In this document: one piece after another, positions 35,696-44,703 of the stretch | Position numbering within the stretch: the first letter of the stretch is position 1 | Layout of the letters: each line of letters starts with the position of its first letter | DNA from: Parapedobacter indicus | Lineage (GTDB): Bacteria; Bacteroidota; Bacteroidia; Sphingobacteriales; Sphingobacteriaceae | Length of the DNA: 64,000 bases | Assembly: GCF_900113765.1 (NCBI RefSeq) | Contig: NZ_FOQO01000002.1 | Coordinates: 124,001 to 188,000, forward strand | Direction: 5' to 3' | Made by a program: the position numbers and the translations under genes | The notes under the pieces: model-generated | Databases searched by the model: none | Told to the model about the DNA's origin: nothing | What the model saw: only the letters and a program-made list of their open reading frames with translations

Positions 35696-38600
35696 TTAAT
35701 AGGTTATCGTAAGCCCAAAAGACAGCATACGATCTGCACCATAGGTCTTACCAGCTCCCCAATTGCCATCTAAAGCAACGGGGTCGATTGCCGGACTTAG
35801 GTTGGTAAACGTAAAGAGATTTTCACCCGACAAATACATTCTCACAGTTTGCAGGTGAAGTTTCGACGCAATTCTACTCGGCAGGTGATATCCAAATTGC
35901 ACGTTCTGTATCCGCAGATAAGCACCACTTTGAAGATATCGCGTGGAAGGAGCCTTATTTTTTGCTCCCTCGGCATTGAGGTAAGGGCGCGGCCAGTATG
36001 CGTCTGTATTGATGTTTGTTACGCCTTCATTCAACCCCGTATACACATCCCCCTCTTCACCCCTGAAATAGTCTAGGTGATTAATAAAAGGAGAAGATTG
36101 CGTAGCATTTTGGACAAATCCCCAAAAAACATTCTCATCGGCACCAAAAAACAAGTCGCGTTTGGCAGTTCCTTTCAATAGAATTGAAAAGTCAAATCCC
36201 CCAAAAGTGGCGCCTGCTGAAAGGCCAAATTGATATCGCGGTGTCGAATTTCCGATAATCCGGTAGTCGCCGTGATCGGCCAGTGTATTAGCACCGTTAT
36301 TTACCGCGCCATCGCCGTTTAAATCTTCATATTTGAGATCACCGGCACGCCATGCTCCTCCCCAAATCCGGTCGAGATCCGCATTCGCGGCGTAGCTCTC
36401 GGCCTCCGCGTTTGTACGGAACAGGTCGTAAGCAGTGTAACCCCATATTTCACCTTGTTCTTTGCCGTTATACCAAGTGGATAACAATCCGGTAGGATTG
36501 AGATATTTGGTAACAAACATACGACTATCGTACAAGGTGGCATTGGCGAAATACGAGAACCGTTCATTCACCTGATGATTCCAACGGACGGACAATTCCC
36601 ATCCTTTTGTTTTTAAGGTCGAGTTATTGGCTTGCGGCAGCGCTGCACCCAACACTCCCGGTTGTGCTTCCGCAGGCCCTATCATATCCGTTGTCACACG
36701 GTCAAACCAGTCAAACGTCCCCTGAAGTCTATCAGACAGAAAAGAAATATCCGCTCCGATGTTCCGGGTAGTTGCGGTCTCCCACCTCAAATCAGGGCTC
36801 ACCAATAAAGGGGTAGCTGCGTAGCCGATAGGTCTGCTTTGCCCATAACCGAAAATCCAATTGAGCGGAGTGGATTGCAAAGGGATGAGATTGAGGTCCT
36901 GATAAGGAGAAACATTCTGATTACCTAAGGCGCCCCATGAGCCTCTCAATTTGAAAGAATTGATTACGTTATCCACTCCCGTCCAAAAAGACTCTTTATG
37001 AATATTCCATCCGACAGCCAAGGAAGGGAATGTGCCCCATCGGTTAGCAAAACGGAACCTGGACGTCCCATCATACCTTACGTTGAATTCCGCCAAATAC
37101 TTCCCCTCAAAATTATAAGTAAGCCTACCAAAATATCCCTCAGTAGCCCAATGCGTAAGACTTTCTGTAGCTGTAGGATCCCCGATAGCGGTTTCCAGCG
37201 ATAGAACATCTTGAACCAGCAGGTTGCTTTTCCTGACAGTTAATGATTTTTGTCTATTTAATTCTGCTTGGTATCCACCTAGTATCGTAAAATTATGTCT
37301 GTTGTCGAGCGTGAAACGATACGAGGTATACAGATTGTACGTCCAATAATTGGCACTTTGGTGGTTTTGCTGGATCCAGTTTGGCGTTGTCTGCGCATCT
37401 GCATAGGGCATGTTGTTGACATCGTGTTCATAAACAGTAAGACTGCGCCTCGTTCCAAATACGTCAACCGCCCGATATGCAAAGTCCATATTGATGTCCC
37501 AACCACGGAGCGGTCGTATAACGGTCGCAAAATTGTGGATATTTTCCGTGATCTCATTGCTATTCGTTCCGGCATCATTCACCCAGGGAATTTTTGAGGA
37601 AGTAACCATCAGATTACCGTATCCATCGTACTTAGCCGAATTAGGCCTCGTTCTAGCAATCTGGTGAAAAATGATCGAGTAGTCTTCTCCGCCCTGTACA
37701 TTCGGAGCCATCCGGATGCTCTTCATAAATCGGGGTTGGTACGTAAAATCCCACCACTTCGTCAGTGATGTGCTTATTTTTCCCATAAGGTTTGTCCGGT
37801 TATAGGTATCGGTGCCATAATTCAATACACTGCCTTGATCAAATCGTCCGGCCGAAAAGTAATAGGAAGTTGACTTGGAACCTCCTTGAACCGAAATATT
37901 ATGTTGTTGATTGAGGCTGTTTCCATAATATTCGTCAAACCAATCGTAATCTGCATTGGAATTTTGATTGAACCCCCACGTTCCATTGGTCAACGGAACC
38001 GTTTCAAAAAAGGTGGCTTCAGGAATCGTAAATTGTTTGATGTAGTCTATATCGCCCCTTTGAAAAGCAATAATTCGATCTACAACGGCGTTGGTATGAA
38101 CTCTGCCACCGCCGTTTACGCCAGCTTCATTCATGACCCGCGCATATGTGTACGAGTCAAGCATTTCCGGTAACCGCTGAGGAGTAGCGTGTGTCACGTT
38201 ACCCGAATAAGAAATGCTGATGGTTTCATCTTTTGCACCCGATTTCGTGGTGATGAGAATCACGCCATAAGGTGCCCTAGCCCCGTAGATGGCGGATGCG
38301 GCCGCATCTTTCAATACCGATATGGATTCAATATCCTGTGGATTGAGCCGATTCATATCACCCGGGATACCGTCGATCACGACCAACGGAGCTCCGCCAT
38401 TCAATGAGCCGACACCGCGGATATCTATACTCAACTCCGCGCCGGGATTAAAGCCACTGTTGCTGGCTGAAAACGAAAGGCCTGGAGATTGTCCCTGAAG
38501 TAACTGTGAAACCGTCGGCGATTGCCGGTTTTGAAGTTGCTTATTGGAAATAACATCTACCGCGCCTGTAACGTTTTCTCTTTTCTGTACCGCATAGCCT

Positions 38601-39277
38601 ACCACCACTTCATCCAATTGGTTTTCCTCGGGTACCATATGGATTGACAGCTGCATTCGGCCTACTAGGTTTACTTCTTGTGTTTGGTAACCAACAAATG
38701 AAAAAATAAGGGTTGCCATCAAATCAGGTACTTCTAGTTTAAATTGACCGTCGCCATCGGTAATAGTACCGCCGCTCCCACCGAATACATGAATACTGAC
38801 TCCTGCAAGCGCACTGTCACGCTCATCTCGAACGGTTCCCGAAACGTACAGTTGCCCTATCATTGCATCTGTTTTTAGTTTCGATAGCTCTCTTTTTGGC
38901 AGCACGCTGATGATGTTATCGATCAGTTGGTAATCCACGGGTTGCCCCGCAAACAGCTGATCAAGCACTTCCTTGACCGGTACATCCGAAACATGCAGTG
39001 ATACCGGTTTGGTCTTTTTTAGTAATTCATCATTGAAAAAAAATGCATATCCGCTTTGTGCTTTTACCTGTTGCAACGCGGTCTTAAGTGGCACGTTGAC
39101 AACGGAGATGCTGACCGTCTGCCCGTACGATGTGGCATGTGTCTGCAACACGATCATAGCAACGAAAAAGTATGCTAATTTCATAATTAAAACGGTCTTT
39201 TTTGTTAAAACTCGTTGGGTCGTGACTTGAATAAGCCGCACGAAATCGCATAGTTGATGAATACAAATTGAATTCAT
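35696..39277 (-). CDS. SusC/RagA TonB-dependent receptor with STN domain
   Basis: This 1193-aa receptor has an extended N-terminus with a signal peptide (cleavage near HATSYGQ, about 53), an STN signalling domain (about 57-125), a carboxypeptidase-like domain (about 145-225), a plug (VVVGYAVQKRENVTGAVDVI, SIDIRGVGSLNGGAPLVVIDGIP, SVLKDAAASAIYGARAPYGVILITTK) and a long barrel ending MLSFGLTITY. The STN domain marks a receptor that signals ligand uptake to FecR and the ECF sigma, both encoded just upstream. It pairs with the SusD gene 21 bases downstream. Confidence 0.96.
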   Translation of the reverse strand: MNSICIHQLCDFVRLIQVTTQRVLTKKTVLIMKLAYFFVAMIVLQTHATSYGQTVSISVVNVPLKTALQQVKAQSGYAFFFNDELLKKTKPVSLHVSDVPVKEVLDQLFAGQPVDYQLIDNIISVLPKRELSKLKTDAMIGQLYVSGTVRDERDSALAGVSIHVFGGSGGTITDGDGQFKLEVPDLMATLIFSFVGYQTQEVNLVGRMQLSIHMVPEENQLDEVVVGYAVQKRENVTGAVDVISNKQLQNRQSPTVSQLLQGQSPGLSFSASNSGFNPGAELSIDIRGVGSLNGGAPLVVIDGIPGDMNRLNPQDIESISVLKDAAASAIYGARAPYGVILITTKSGAKDETISISYSGNVTHATPQRLPEMLDSYTYARVMNEAGVNGGGRVHTNAVVDRIIAFQRGDIDYIKQFTIPEATFFETVPLTNGTWGFNQNSNADYDWFDEYYGNSLNQQHNISVQGGSKSTSYYFSAGRFDQGSVLNYGTDTYNRTNLMGKISTSLTKWWDFTYQPRFMKSIRMAPNVQGGEDYSIIFHQIARTRPNSAKYDGYGNLMVTSSKIPWVNDAGTNSNEITENIHNFATVIRPLRGWDINMDFAYRAVDVFGTRRSLTVYEHDVNNMPYADAQTTPNWIQQNHQSANYWTYNLYTSYRFTLDNRHNFTILGGYQAELNRQKSLTVRKSNLLVQDVLSLETAIGDPTATESLTHWATEGYFGRLTYNFEGKYLAEFNVRYDGTSRFRFANRWGTFPSLAVGWNIHKESFWTGVDNVINSFKLRGSWGALGNQNVSPYQDLNLIPLQSTPLNWIFGYGQSRPIGYAATPLLVSPDLRWETATTRNIGADISFLSDRLQGTFDWFDRVTTDMIGPAEAQPGVLGAALPQANNSTLKTKGWELSVRWNHQVNERFSYFANATLYDSRMFVTKYLNPTGLLSTWYNGKEQGEIWGYTAYDLFRTNAEAESYAANADLDRIWGGAWRAGDLKYEDLNGDGAVNNGANTLADHGDYRIIGNSTPRYQFGLSAGATFGGFDFSILLKGTAKRDLFFGADENVFWGFVQNATQSSPFINHLDYFRGEEGDVYTGLNEGVTNINTDAYWPRPYLNAEGAKNKAPSTRYLQSGAYLRIQNVQFGYHLPSRIASKLHLQTVRMYLSGENLFTFTNLSPAIDPVALDGNWGAGKTYGADRMLSFGLTITY

Positions 39278-39344
39278 AACTTTGAAGGGTTAAGTGTAAA
39301 AAAAAGATGAGTTATTCCTTTCATCCAGCTGCACTTGGCATTCT

Positions 39345-39369
39345 CGGGGAGTGTTTGCGGCACTTCCCG
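39345..39369. promoter_or_regulatory. Hairpin between fecR and susC (locus 1)
   Basis: A 9-bp stem with one G-T wobble (CGGGGAGTG / CACTTCCCG, 7-base loop) lies in the 124-base gap between fecR and susC. A T-rich run follows on the plus side, not the transcribed minus side. The same position in locus 2 holds another hairpin. Confidence 0.5.
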
Positions 39370-39401
39370 CTTTTCTGTACAACTAGCGCATTAAATCAGG
39401 T

Positions 39402-40616
39402 TTATTTGGTAATCATTAGCCTCCTTTCTTCGTTTGGATTATCGGGATTATAAATTAGTTCGCAATGGAGATCGCTCGTCGACTCAATCAATTTCAACAA
39501 GGTTGATAATTTCACGCTGCGGGGTATTTCAGCTGAGAATGTCTGATGCGGCAAGTCTATGCAATCCACTTCAATACCATACCAGCGTCCAATTTGGGCG
39601 GCGATGGTTTCCATCGTCGCGTTGTTAAATACAAAATACCCTTCCTTCCAAGCCGTTGACGCAGCCAGGTCACCCGAACGCTTTTCTAGTTGCCCCGCCG
39701 CATGTATCGCTACCTCGCCGGGTTTAAGGACAACCGAAGTCGTTTGGGAGTCCGATAAGCCCTCCAATGTGACGCGCAATGACCCACTGACCAAGGTCGT
39801 GGCCATCGCTTTTTCATCGGGATAGGCGTTTACATTGAAAGAGGTTCCGAGTACCTCGATAGTTTGACTTTCGCTTACAACCTTAAACGGCCACGCTTCG
39901 CTATTCCGTACTTCGAAATAGGCTTCACCTGCCAGCTCCACTACTCGTTCTTGGCTGTTAAATCGAACGGGATATCTCAAAGTGGATGCCGCATTGAGCC
40001 ATACCCTTGTACCATCTGGCAGGGTGATCTGGTAAGTGCCCCGCTGAGGAGTGGACAGCGACATGGGGTATTCATTCGGCCCACTTTCTTGCGCCGCATA
40101 TCGGGTCGCAGATACGTTAGTGCCGTCCAAATACCTAACTTCTTCTCCAACAACAATCCCCTCCTGCGCTTCGCTTAATTCAATAATTTGACCATCTCCA
40201 AGTGTAAGGGTGGCCCGGTTGCCACCCGGTTCGATATCTTTGGGAATTGGTTGAGATTGATTCATAAAATAAATCCAACCGATGGTTAACGCAATGAGGG
40301 CCACAGCTGCCGCAGATATCGGGAGCCACTTACGAATAGCATGTACAATCGCGCGAGGACTGGATAAAGTTTTGACATCGGCAACGCGACGCTGCATCAT
40401 TTGTTCAAAAAGTACATCTAACTTCTGACGCGTATCCGCAGATTGCTTCATCCAATCGGAAGGCTCATCCAACAATCCTGCTGAAATGGCCGTTTCAATA
40501 ACGTCGGAATTTACCCCAGACTGGATCTGATGTAACAAATGCCGCACTTCCTCTTCGGTCGCGATTCCCTGCCGATAGCGCTGGATAAGTCTAAAAATCT
40601 CTTCCCGTTTTTCCAA
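39402..40616 (-). CDS. FecR-family anti-sigma factor
   Basis: The only usable start is TTG 40616, preceded by AAAAGG; an in-frame stop lies five codons upstream. The 404-aa protein has a cytosolic N-terminus (about 1-90), one membrane helix (about 95-117, PISAAAVALIALTIGWIYFM), the periplasmic FecR domain (about 185-290, YQITLPDGTRVWLNAASTLRYPVRF, GEAYFEVR) and a C-terminal DUF4974-like domain (about 325-400). It should hold the adjacent ECF sigma until the SusC STN domain signals. Confidence 0.94.
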   Translation of the reverse strand: MEKREEIFRLIQRYRQGIATEEEVRHLLHQIQSGVNSDVIETAISAGLLDEPSDWMKQSADTRQKLDVLFEQMMQRRVADVKTLSSPRAIVHAIRKWLPISAAAVALIALTIGWIYFMNQSQPIPKDIEPGGNRATLTLGDGQIIELSEAQEGIVVGEEVRYLDGTNVSATRYAAQESGPNEYPMSLSTPQRGTYQITLPDGTRVWLNAASTLRYPVRFNSQERVVELAGEAYFEVRNSEAWPFKVVSESQTIEVLGTSFNVNAYPDEKAMATTLVSGSLRVTLEGLSDSQTTSVVLKPGEVAIHAAGQLEKRSGDLAASTAWKEGYFVFNNATMETIAAQIGRWYGIEVDCIDLPHQTFSAEIPRSVKLSTLLKLIESTSDLHCELIYNPDNPNEERRLMITK

Positions 40617-40679
40617 GATTGCCTTTTCTTATAAATAACCTTCAGGCAATCGCAAGGTGGGTTGTCTATGAAAAAAAAA

Positions 40680-41291
40680 TCAGAAAAATTTCCCGTATAG
40701 CAATTGAGCGCCAATCATCGCCACTAAGATCGCGGTTTGCGTGCCAGACATGCGATCTTTAATAAACCGGTTTGCTTTGACAATGTGGTCTTGAACCGTG
40801 GTCGTAGAGATTCCTAACAACACCGCTACCTGCTCGTAGCTCATTCCGTCGATCTTGCATAGTGTGTATACCTTCTGCCGTTGCGGAGGCAGTTGCGCGA
40901 TGGTCTTATAAAGAAACCCCTCCGTCTCCTTATTGAAAACGCCTTCTTCAATATGCTCATAAGCCTCCGATCGCGTGTGGGAAAGGTAGTTTTCCACCTG
41001 CTTTTCAATCGAGACATGACGCAGAAAATTCAATACGAGAAACCTTGAACAGGTAAATAAGTAGCCTTTGAACGATTTAGCTGGATCAATTTGTTGCCGG
41101 TTTTCCCAAATTTTCAGAAACACCTCTTGGAGTAAGTCACTTGCCGCAGCTTCATCGCGTACCATACGCAAAATGTTAGCATAGATTGCGAGGCTATGTT
41201 TCTGATAGATTGCCTCAAAGGCCAGCTCATCCCCCTCGCGTAGCTTAAGAAGTAAGTCCTGTTCATTGTATGGCTGATGCGATGGAGACAT
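40680..41291 (-). CDS. ECF sigma factor (FecI-like) of sulfatase locus 1
   Basis: The 203-aa product has region 2 (about 15-85, LREGDELAFEAIYQKHSLAIYANILRMV, LLQEVFLKIWENR) and region 4 (about 130-180, LPPQRQKVYTLCKIDGMSYEQVAVLLGISTTTVQDHIVKA). A hydrophobic tail (AILVAMIGAQLLYG) is often seen in this Bacteroidota subgroup. The 63-base gap to fecR and the order sigma-fecR-susC-susD define an autonomous signalling locus. Confidence 0.95.
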   Translation of the reverse strand: MSPSHQPYNEQDLLLKLREGDELAFEAIYQKHSLAIYANILRMVRDEAAASDLLQEVFLKIWENRQQIDPAKSFKGYLFTCSRFLVLNFLRHVSIEKQVENYLSHTRSEAYEHIEEGVFNKETEGFLYKTIAQLPPQRQKVYTLCKIDGMSYEQVAVLLGISTTTVQDHIVKANRFIKDRMSGTQTAILVAMIGAQLLYGKFF

Positions 41292-41308
41292 AATTAAAAG
41301 CTTCCATC

Positions 41309-41316
41309 CAAAAATA
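41309..41316 (-). promoter_or_regulatory. -7 box of ECF sigma gene (locus 1)
   Basis: The minus strand reads TATTTTTG 17 bases before ATG 41291. The sigma gene of locus 2 has the same octamer 39 bases before its ATG. No well-spaced TTG is seen. Confidence 0.45.
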
Positions 41317-41370
41317 GCTTTTTTCTTTTAAACAATTGATGAAAACAGGTATGTTCAATTTCCAAAGAAG

Positions 41371-41407
41371 CGGGCACCGATTCGTTTGTCTATACACTCG
41401 GTGCCCG
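41371..41407 (-). terminator. Long hairpin after sulfatase (end of locus 2)
   Basis: A perfect 10-bp GC-rich stem (CGGGCACCGA / TCGGTGCCCG, 17-base loop) starts five bases after the sulfatase stop codon. On the minus strand it is followed by CTTCTTT rather than a clean T-run. It probably ends the locus 2 transcript before the sigma gene of locus 1. Confidence 0.65.
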
Positions 41408-41412
41408 TTCAC

Positions 41413-42846
41413 TTAGTCCGTCACACGGTCTTTAAAGGGAAATACCTCACTTTCCCGATGCGAACGATCCATGTACCCTTCCAATTGAGCGACTACATCC
41501 GGATGCTGGGTTGCTAAATCTGTGGTCTCTCCGGGGTCTTTTTCCAGGTCGTATAGTTCGGTAGACGGATCGGCAGTCAATGCATTGAGCCGGATAGCCT
41601 TCCACTTACCTGACCGAATGGCCTGCCTACCTCCCAATTCATGAAACTCCCAATACAGATACGGATGCTGTACCTGCTGGTTTGCATTTCCCAATAACGT
41701 AGGCAAAAAAGACAACCCATCGGTATAATGCGGGCGATCCAATCCTGCAACATCCACCAAAGTAGGCATGATGTCCCAAAAGGCACCGTTAAAATCGGAC
41801 TGCGAACCGGCGGTCACCTTTCCGGGCCAGCGGACGATAAACGGCACCCGGATTCCGCCCTCATAGAGATCCCGCTTGTATCCCCTAAAGCCACCGCCAC
41901 TATTGAAAAAGTCGGGATCTGCTCCACCCTCCTTGTGAGGACCGTTGTCACTGCTGAAGATGACGAGCGTATTTTCAGATAAACCCAACTCATCCAGCTT
42001 GGCCAACACTTCGCCCACATATGCATCCAACCGGCTTACCATACCAGCAAATGTAGCTCGTGGATCTTCAACCGAGGCATATCCGCCGACACTAGCGTCC
42101 CGGCCGTAATCCTGCCCCTTGTGCGGGTGTTCTTCAAAGCGCCCCGCATACTCCTTGTAATATTGGTCATCCGGTCCCTGCAATTCGGCATGCGGCAACA
42201 CAACCGGTATAAAGGCAAAGAAAGCTCGGTCTTTGTTTTTCTCGATAAACTTCAGCGCCTGCTGCTGAATCAGCTGCGGCGCATAAACCGCTTTATGAAG
42301 AAGCCCGTTCCCTTCCAGTACGACCCTGCGATCATTGTCCCACAGATGCGTCGGATAGTAGCGGTGCGACTGCCGCTGGCAATTGTAACCGAAAAACCGA
42401 TCAAACCCCTTCTTGTCCGGCGCACCGGACGTGCCCACCATGCCCAATCCCCACTTTCCAAAGGCTCCGGTACGGTATCCGCCTCGCTGTAACAATTGGG
42501 CGAATGTCTGCACTGAATCGGCAAGTGGGTACTGACCCTCGGGCTGGATTTCCTTGTTGCCGCGGATGAAGGTATGGCCGGTATGCTGACCCGTAAGCAG
42601 CGACGATCGTGACGGGGCACATACGGTAGTACCTGCATAAAACTGCATAAACCGCATCCCTTCGCCAGCTAAACGGTCAATATGGGGTGTTTCTATTTTC
42701 TCCTGTCCATAGCATCCCACATCGCCATAGCCAAGGTCATCGGCGAGGATAAATACGATATTGGGTTTCGGGGGTACTGTCTGCGCGGCAACCGACAGAA
42801 ATGCCAATAATGCCACTGCATTCAGGAATAGTCGTTTCTTCATCAT
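41413..42846 (-). CDS. Type I arylsulfatase A-like, secreted
   Basis: The 477-aa enzyme has a signal peptide (cleavage near SVAAQ), the KPNIVFILADDLGYGDVGCYG metal site, the TTVCAPSRSSLLTGQHTGHTFIRGN signature with Cys76 for formylglycine, GKWGLG, and FSSDNGPHKEGG. This is the arylsulfatase A group seen in many sugar-use loci. It is the last gene of locus 2, 39 bases after susD, and a strong hairpin follows. Substrate is unknown. Confidence 0.93.
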   Translation of the reverse strand: MMKKRLFLNAVALLAFLSVAAQTVPPKPNIVFILADDLGYGDVGCYGQEKIETPHIDRLAGEGMRFMQFYAGTTVCAPSRSSLLTGQHTGHTFIRGNKEIQPEGQYPLADSVQTFAQLLQRGGYRTGAFGKWGLGMVGTSGAPDKKGFDRFFGYNCQRQSHRYYPTHLWDNDRRVVLEGNGLLHKAVYAPQLIQQQALKFIEKNKDRAFFAFIPVVLPHAELQGPDDQYYKEYAGRFEEHPHKGQDYGRDASVGGYASVEDPRATFAGMVSRLDAYVGEVLAKLDELGLSENTLVIFSSDNGPHKEGGADPDFFNSGGGFRGYKRDLYEGGIRVPFIVRWPGKVTAGSQSDFNGAFWDIMPTLVDVAGLDRPHYTDGLSFLPTLLGNANQQVQHPYLYWEFHELGGRQAIRSGKWKAIRLNALTADPSTELYDLEKDPGETTDLATQHPDVVAQLEGYMDRSHRESEVFPFKDRVTD

Positions 42847-42885
42847 CGAATCAAATCAATTTATAATCATATCAAACTTACAAAA

Positions 42886-44667
42886 TTATTCCCACCCCTC
42901 ATTCTGTTCGATGTTCGGATTTAACACGAGCTGATTGGATGGAATGGGGTCCAAATAATAATAGTCAAGATAAGGAGTTGGTGGCACCCCTTCATAAGCG
43001 ATGTAGCCTTCTGTGGCTCCATCCAAAATCGGGATAGTTGCGCTGACTGGCACATCGACACCTTTCCGCAACCACCTGCCTAGCTTGCGCGCTACTGTAT
43101 AATCCAACTTCTTCCACCTGCGCAGGTCGTCCAACCGGAATCCTTCACCGATGAGTTCCACAGCCCGCTCCCGCCGGATCTCCCAAAGCAATGGGGTAAC
43201 GGTTGGATCACGGGTCGGGTCGTCAGGTATATCCATCACGTCTAGTGCCAGCACACCACCGCGTTCGCGGAGTTTATTCATCGTGATATCGGCGATGTTT
43301 TGGTCAAACCGGCCTAATTCGTAAGCCGCCTCCGCATAGTTGGCCAATACCTCCCCCATCCGGAAGATGGGCGCATCGGAAATATCCTGACCCTGCGCAT
43401 CGGTGACTTGCTGATTGTAATACTTATAAAACCGATAGCCTGTATAAGTCACGTTGTACGGCTGTCCGAGGTTGTAATCCACATAGTGGGGCTCTCCTCG
43501 CACGACAAAACGGTTCCAGTTTCGGGAAGGCAAGGCTTTGTGTTGGCCATCTGAAATAGATGTCATCAACCCAAAATAGGAGGTATCCTGCGGATTGTCC
43601 GTATATGTAAAATCTAAACTTGGAGCATTGGTGTTCACAAAATACGGTGGTGGCACAACGTAATACAGCCGCCGGTCGCGGTTCCTGAATTCGTCGTACG
43701 GAGATTTGTCACCTTCGAACAGGTCGCTTGTGAATCGGGTTTTGCCATCGGTCATCAGAAACAGGTCGACCGCCTTTTTAGTTAGGTCGTGCCGACCCGA
43801 AGAGTTACGGTTACGGGTAGATAAGTTATGCGTGATCTGGTTCAACACGTACTGCTTGTAAAGCAATATGCCCGGTACACCCGCCAAAGATTCACTGTTG
43901 AAATCCAGGTCATAGTTGCTGTTGAGCACCGGAAAATCCGTTGCTAACCGTGCGGAGGCAGCTAGGCTTGCCTCTAGATAGGTCTCTGCATTCGCCAGGC
44001 CGTGATACTTCCGCCAAGTTCCTTCCATCAGTCCGAACCGTGAAATTTGCGCCCGGACTACGTGCACATTAACGGTATTAGCTCCATCGCCTTCCGGATT
44101 GATATTCGCTTCAGCAAACTGCAAATCTTCCAGTATGTGCTGAGCCACCTCATCCCGTGTGTTCCGCGGCGCCATCAGCGCTTCCGTATCGGCATCCGTG
44201 AGTACGCGGTCGATGTATGGTACCCCGCCGTAACGGTTGAGCAATTCAGCATAATTGCAGGCTCGGAAAAAATACCCCACGCTCCGCCAGTGACTCGCTT
44301 CGGCTTCACTCAGTATGCCGTTATCCACATTGGCAATCAACATATTTACTTCCCGGATTCGCTCATAAGGTTTGGTATAATCGTCTGACGCAGTGGGCAC
44401 AACCCGCCGTTGCCAGATCCACGTGGATTCAGCATTGGGGTTGGCTTCCAGAAACAAGTCGCTGTGCACATCCCGATCCAACTTACTCGTATTATTGTAA
44501 CCGGTAAATACTTCGTAAAACTGCCAAGCATAGGTTTTAAATCCATCGTAGCTCCCAAAAATGCTTTCCTCGATCAATTGATCCTTCGGTAATACTTCAA
44601 GTTTCACGCACCCCCCAAACATCCACAGGAAGACTATCAAGGAGAATGATGCCATATATTTGTTCAT
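42886..44667 (-). CDS. SusD/RagB-family outer-membrane lipoprotein
   Basis: ATG 44667 (MNKYMASFSLIVFLWMFGGC) is chosen over the in-frame TTG at 44676. Lipobox Cys is at residue 20. The 593-aa protein has the SusD landmarks: YFFRACNYAELLNRYGGVPYIDRVL, WEIRRERAVELIGEGFRLDDLRRW, and DPIPSNQLVLNPNIEQNEGW at the C-terminus. It lies 36 bases after its susC and caps that channel. It is only distantly similar to the SusD at 33959-35674, so the two loci likely bind different ligands. Confidence 0.95.
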   Translation of the reverse strand: MNKYMASFSLIVFLWMFGGCVKLEVLPKDQLIEESIFGSYDGFKTYAWQFYEVFTGYNNTSKLDRDVHSDLFLEANPNAESTWIWQRRVVPTASDDYTKPYERIREVNMLIANVDNGILSEAEASHWRSVGYFFRACNYAELLNRYGGVPYIDRVLTDADTEALMAPRNTRDEVAQHILEDLQFAEANINPEGDGANTVNVHVVRAQISRFGLMEGTWRKYHGLANAETYLEASLAASARLATDFPVLNSNYDLDFNSESLAGVPGILLYKQYVLNQITHNLSTRNRNSSGRHDLTKKAVDLFLMTDGKTRFTSDLFEGDKSPYDEFRNRDRRLYYVVPPPYFVNTNAPSLDFTYTDNPQDTSYFGLMTSISDGQHKALPSRNWNRFVVRGEPHYVDYNLGQPYNVTYTGYRFYKYYNQQVTDAQGQDISDAPIFRMGEVLANYAEAAYELGRFDQNIADITMNKLRERGGVLALDVMDIPDDPTRDPTVTPLLWEIRRERAVELIGEGFRLDDLRRWKKLDYTVARKLGRWLRKGVDVPVSATIPILDGATEGYIAYEGVPPTPYLDYYYLDPIPSNQLVLNPNIEQNEGWE

Positions 44668-44703
44668 GATTTTCAAATTAACGTTATAAGAATCCCTCCG
44701 CTA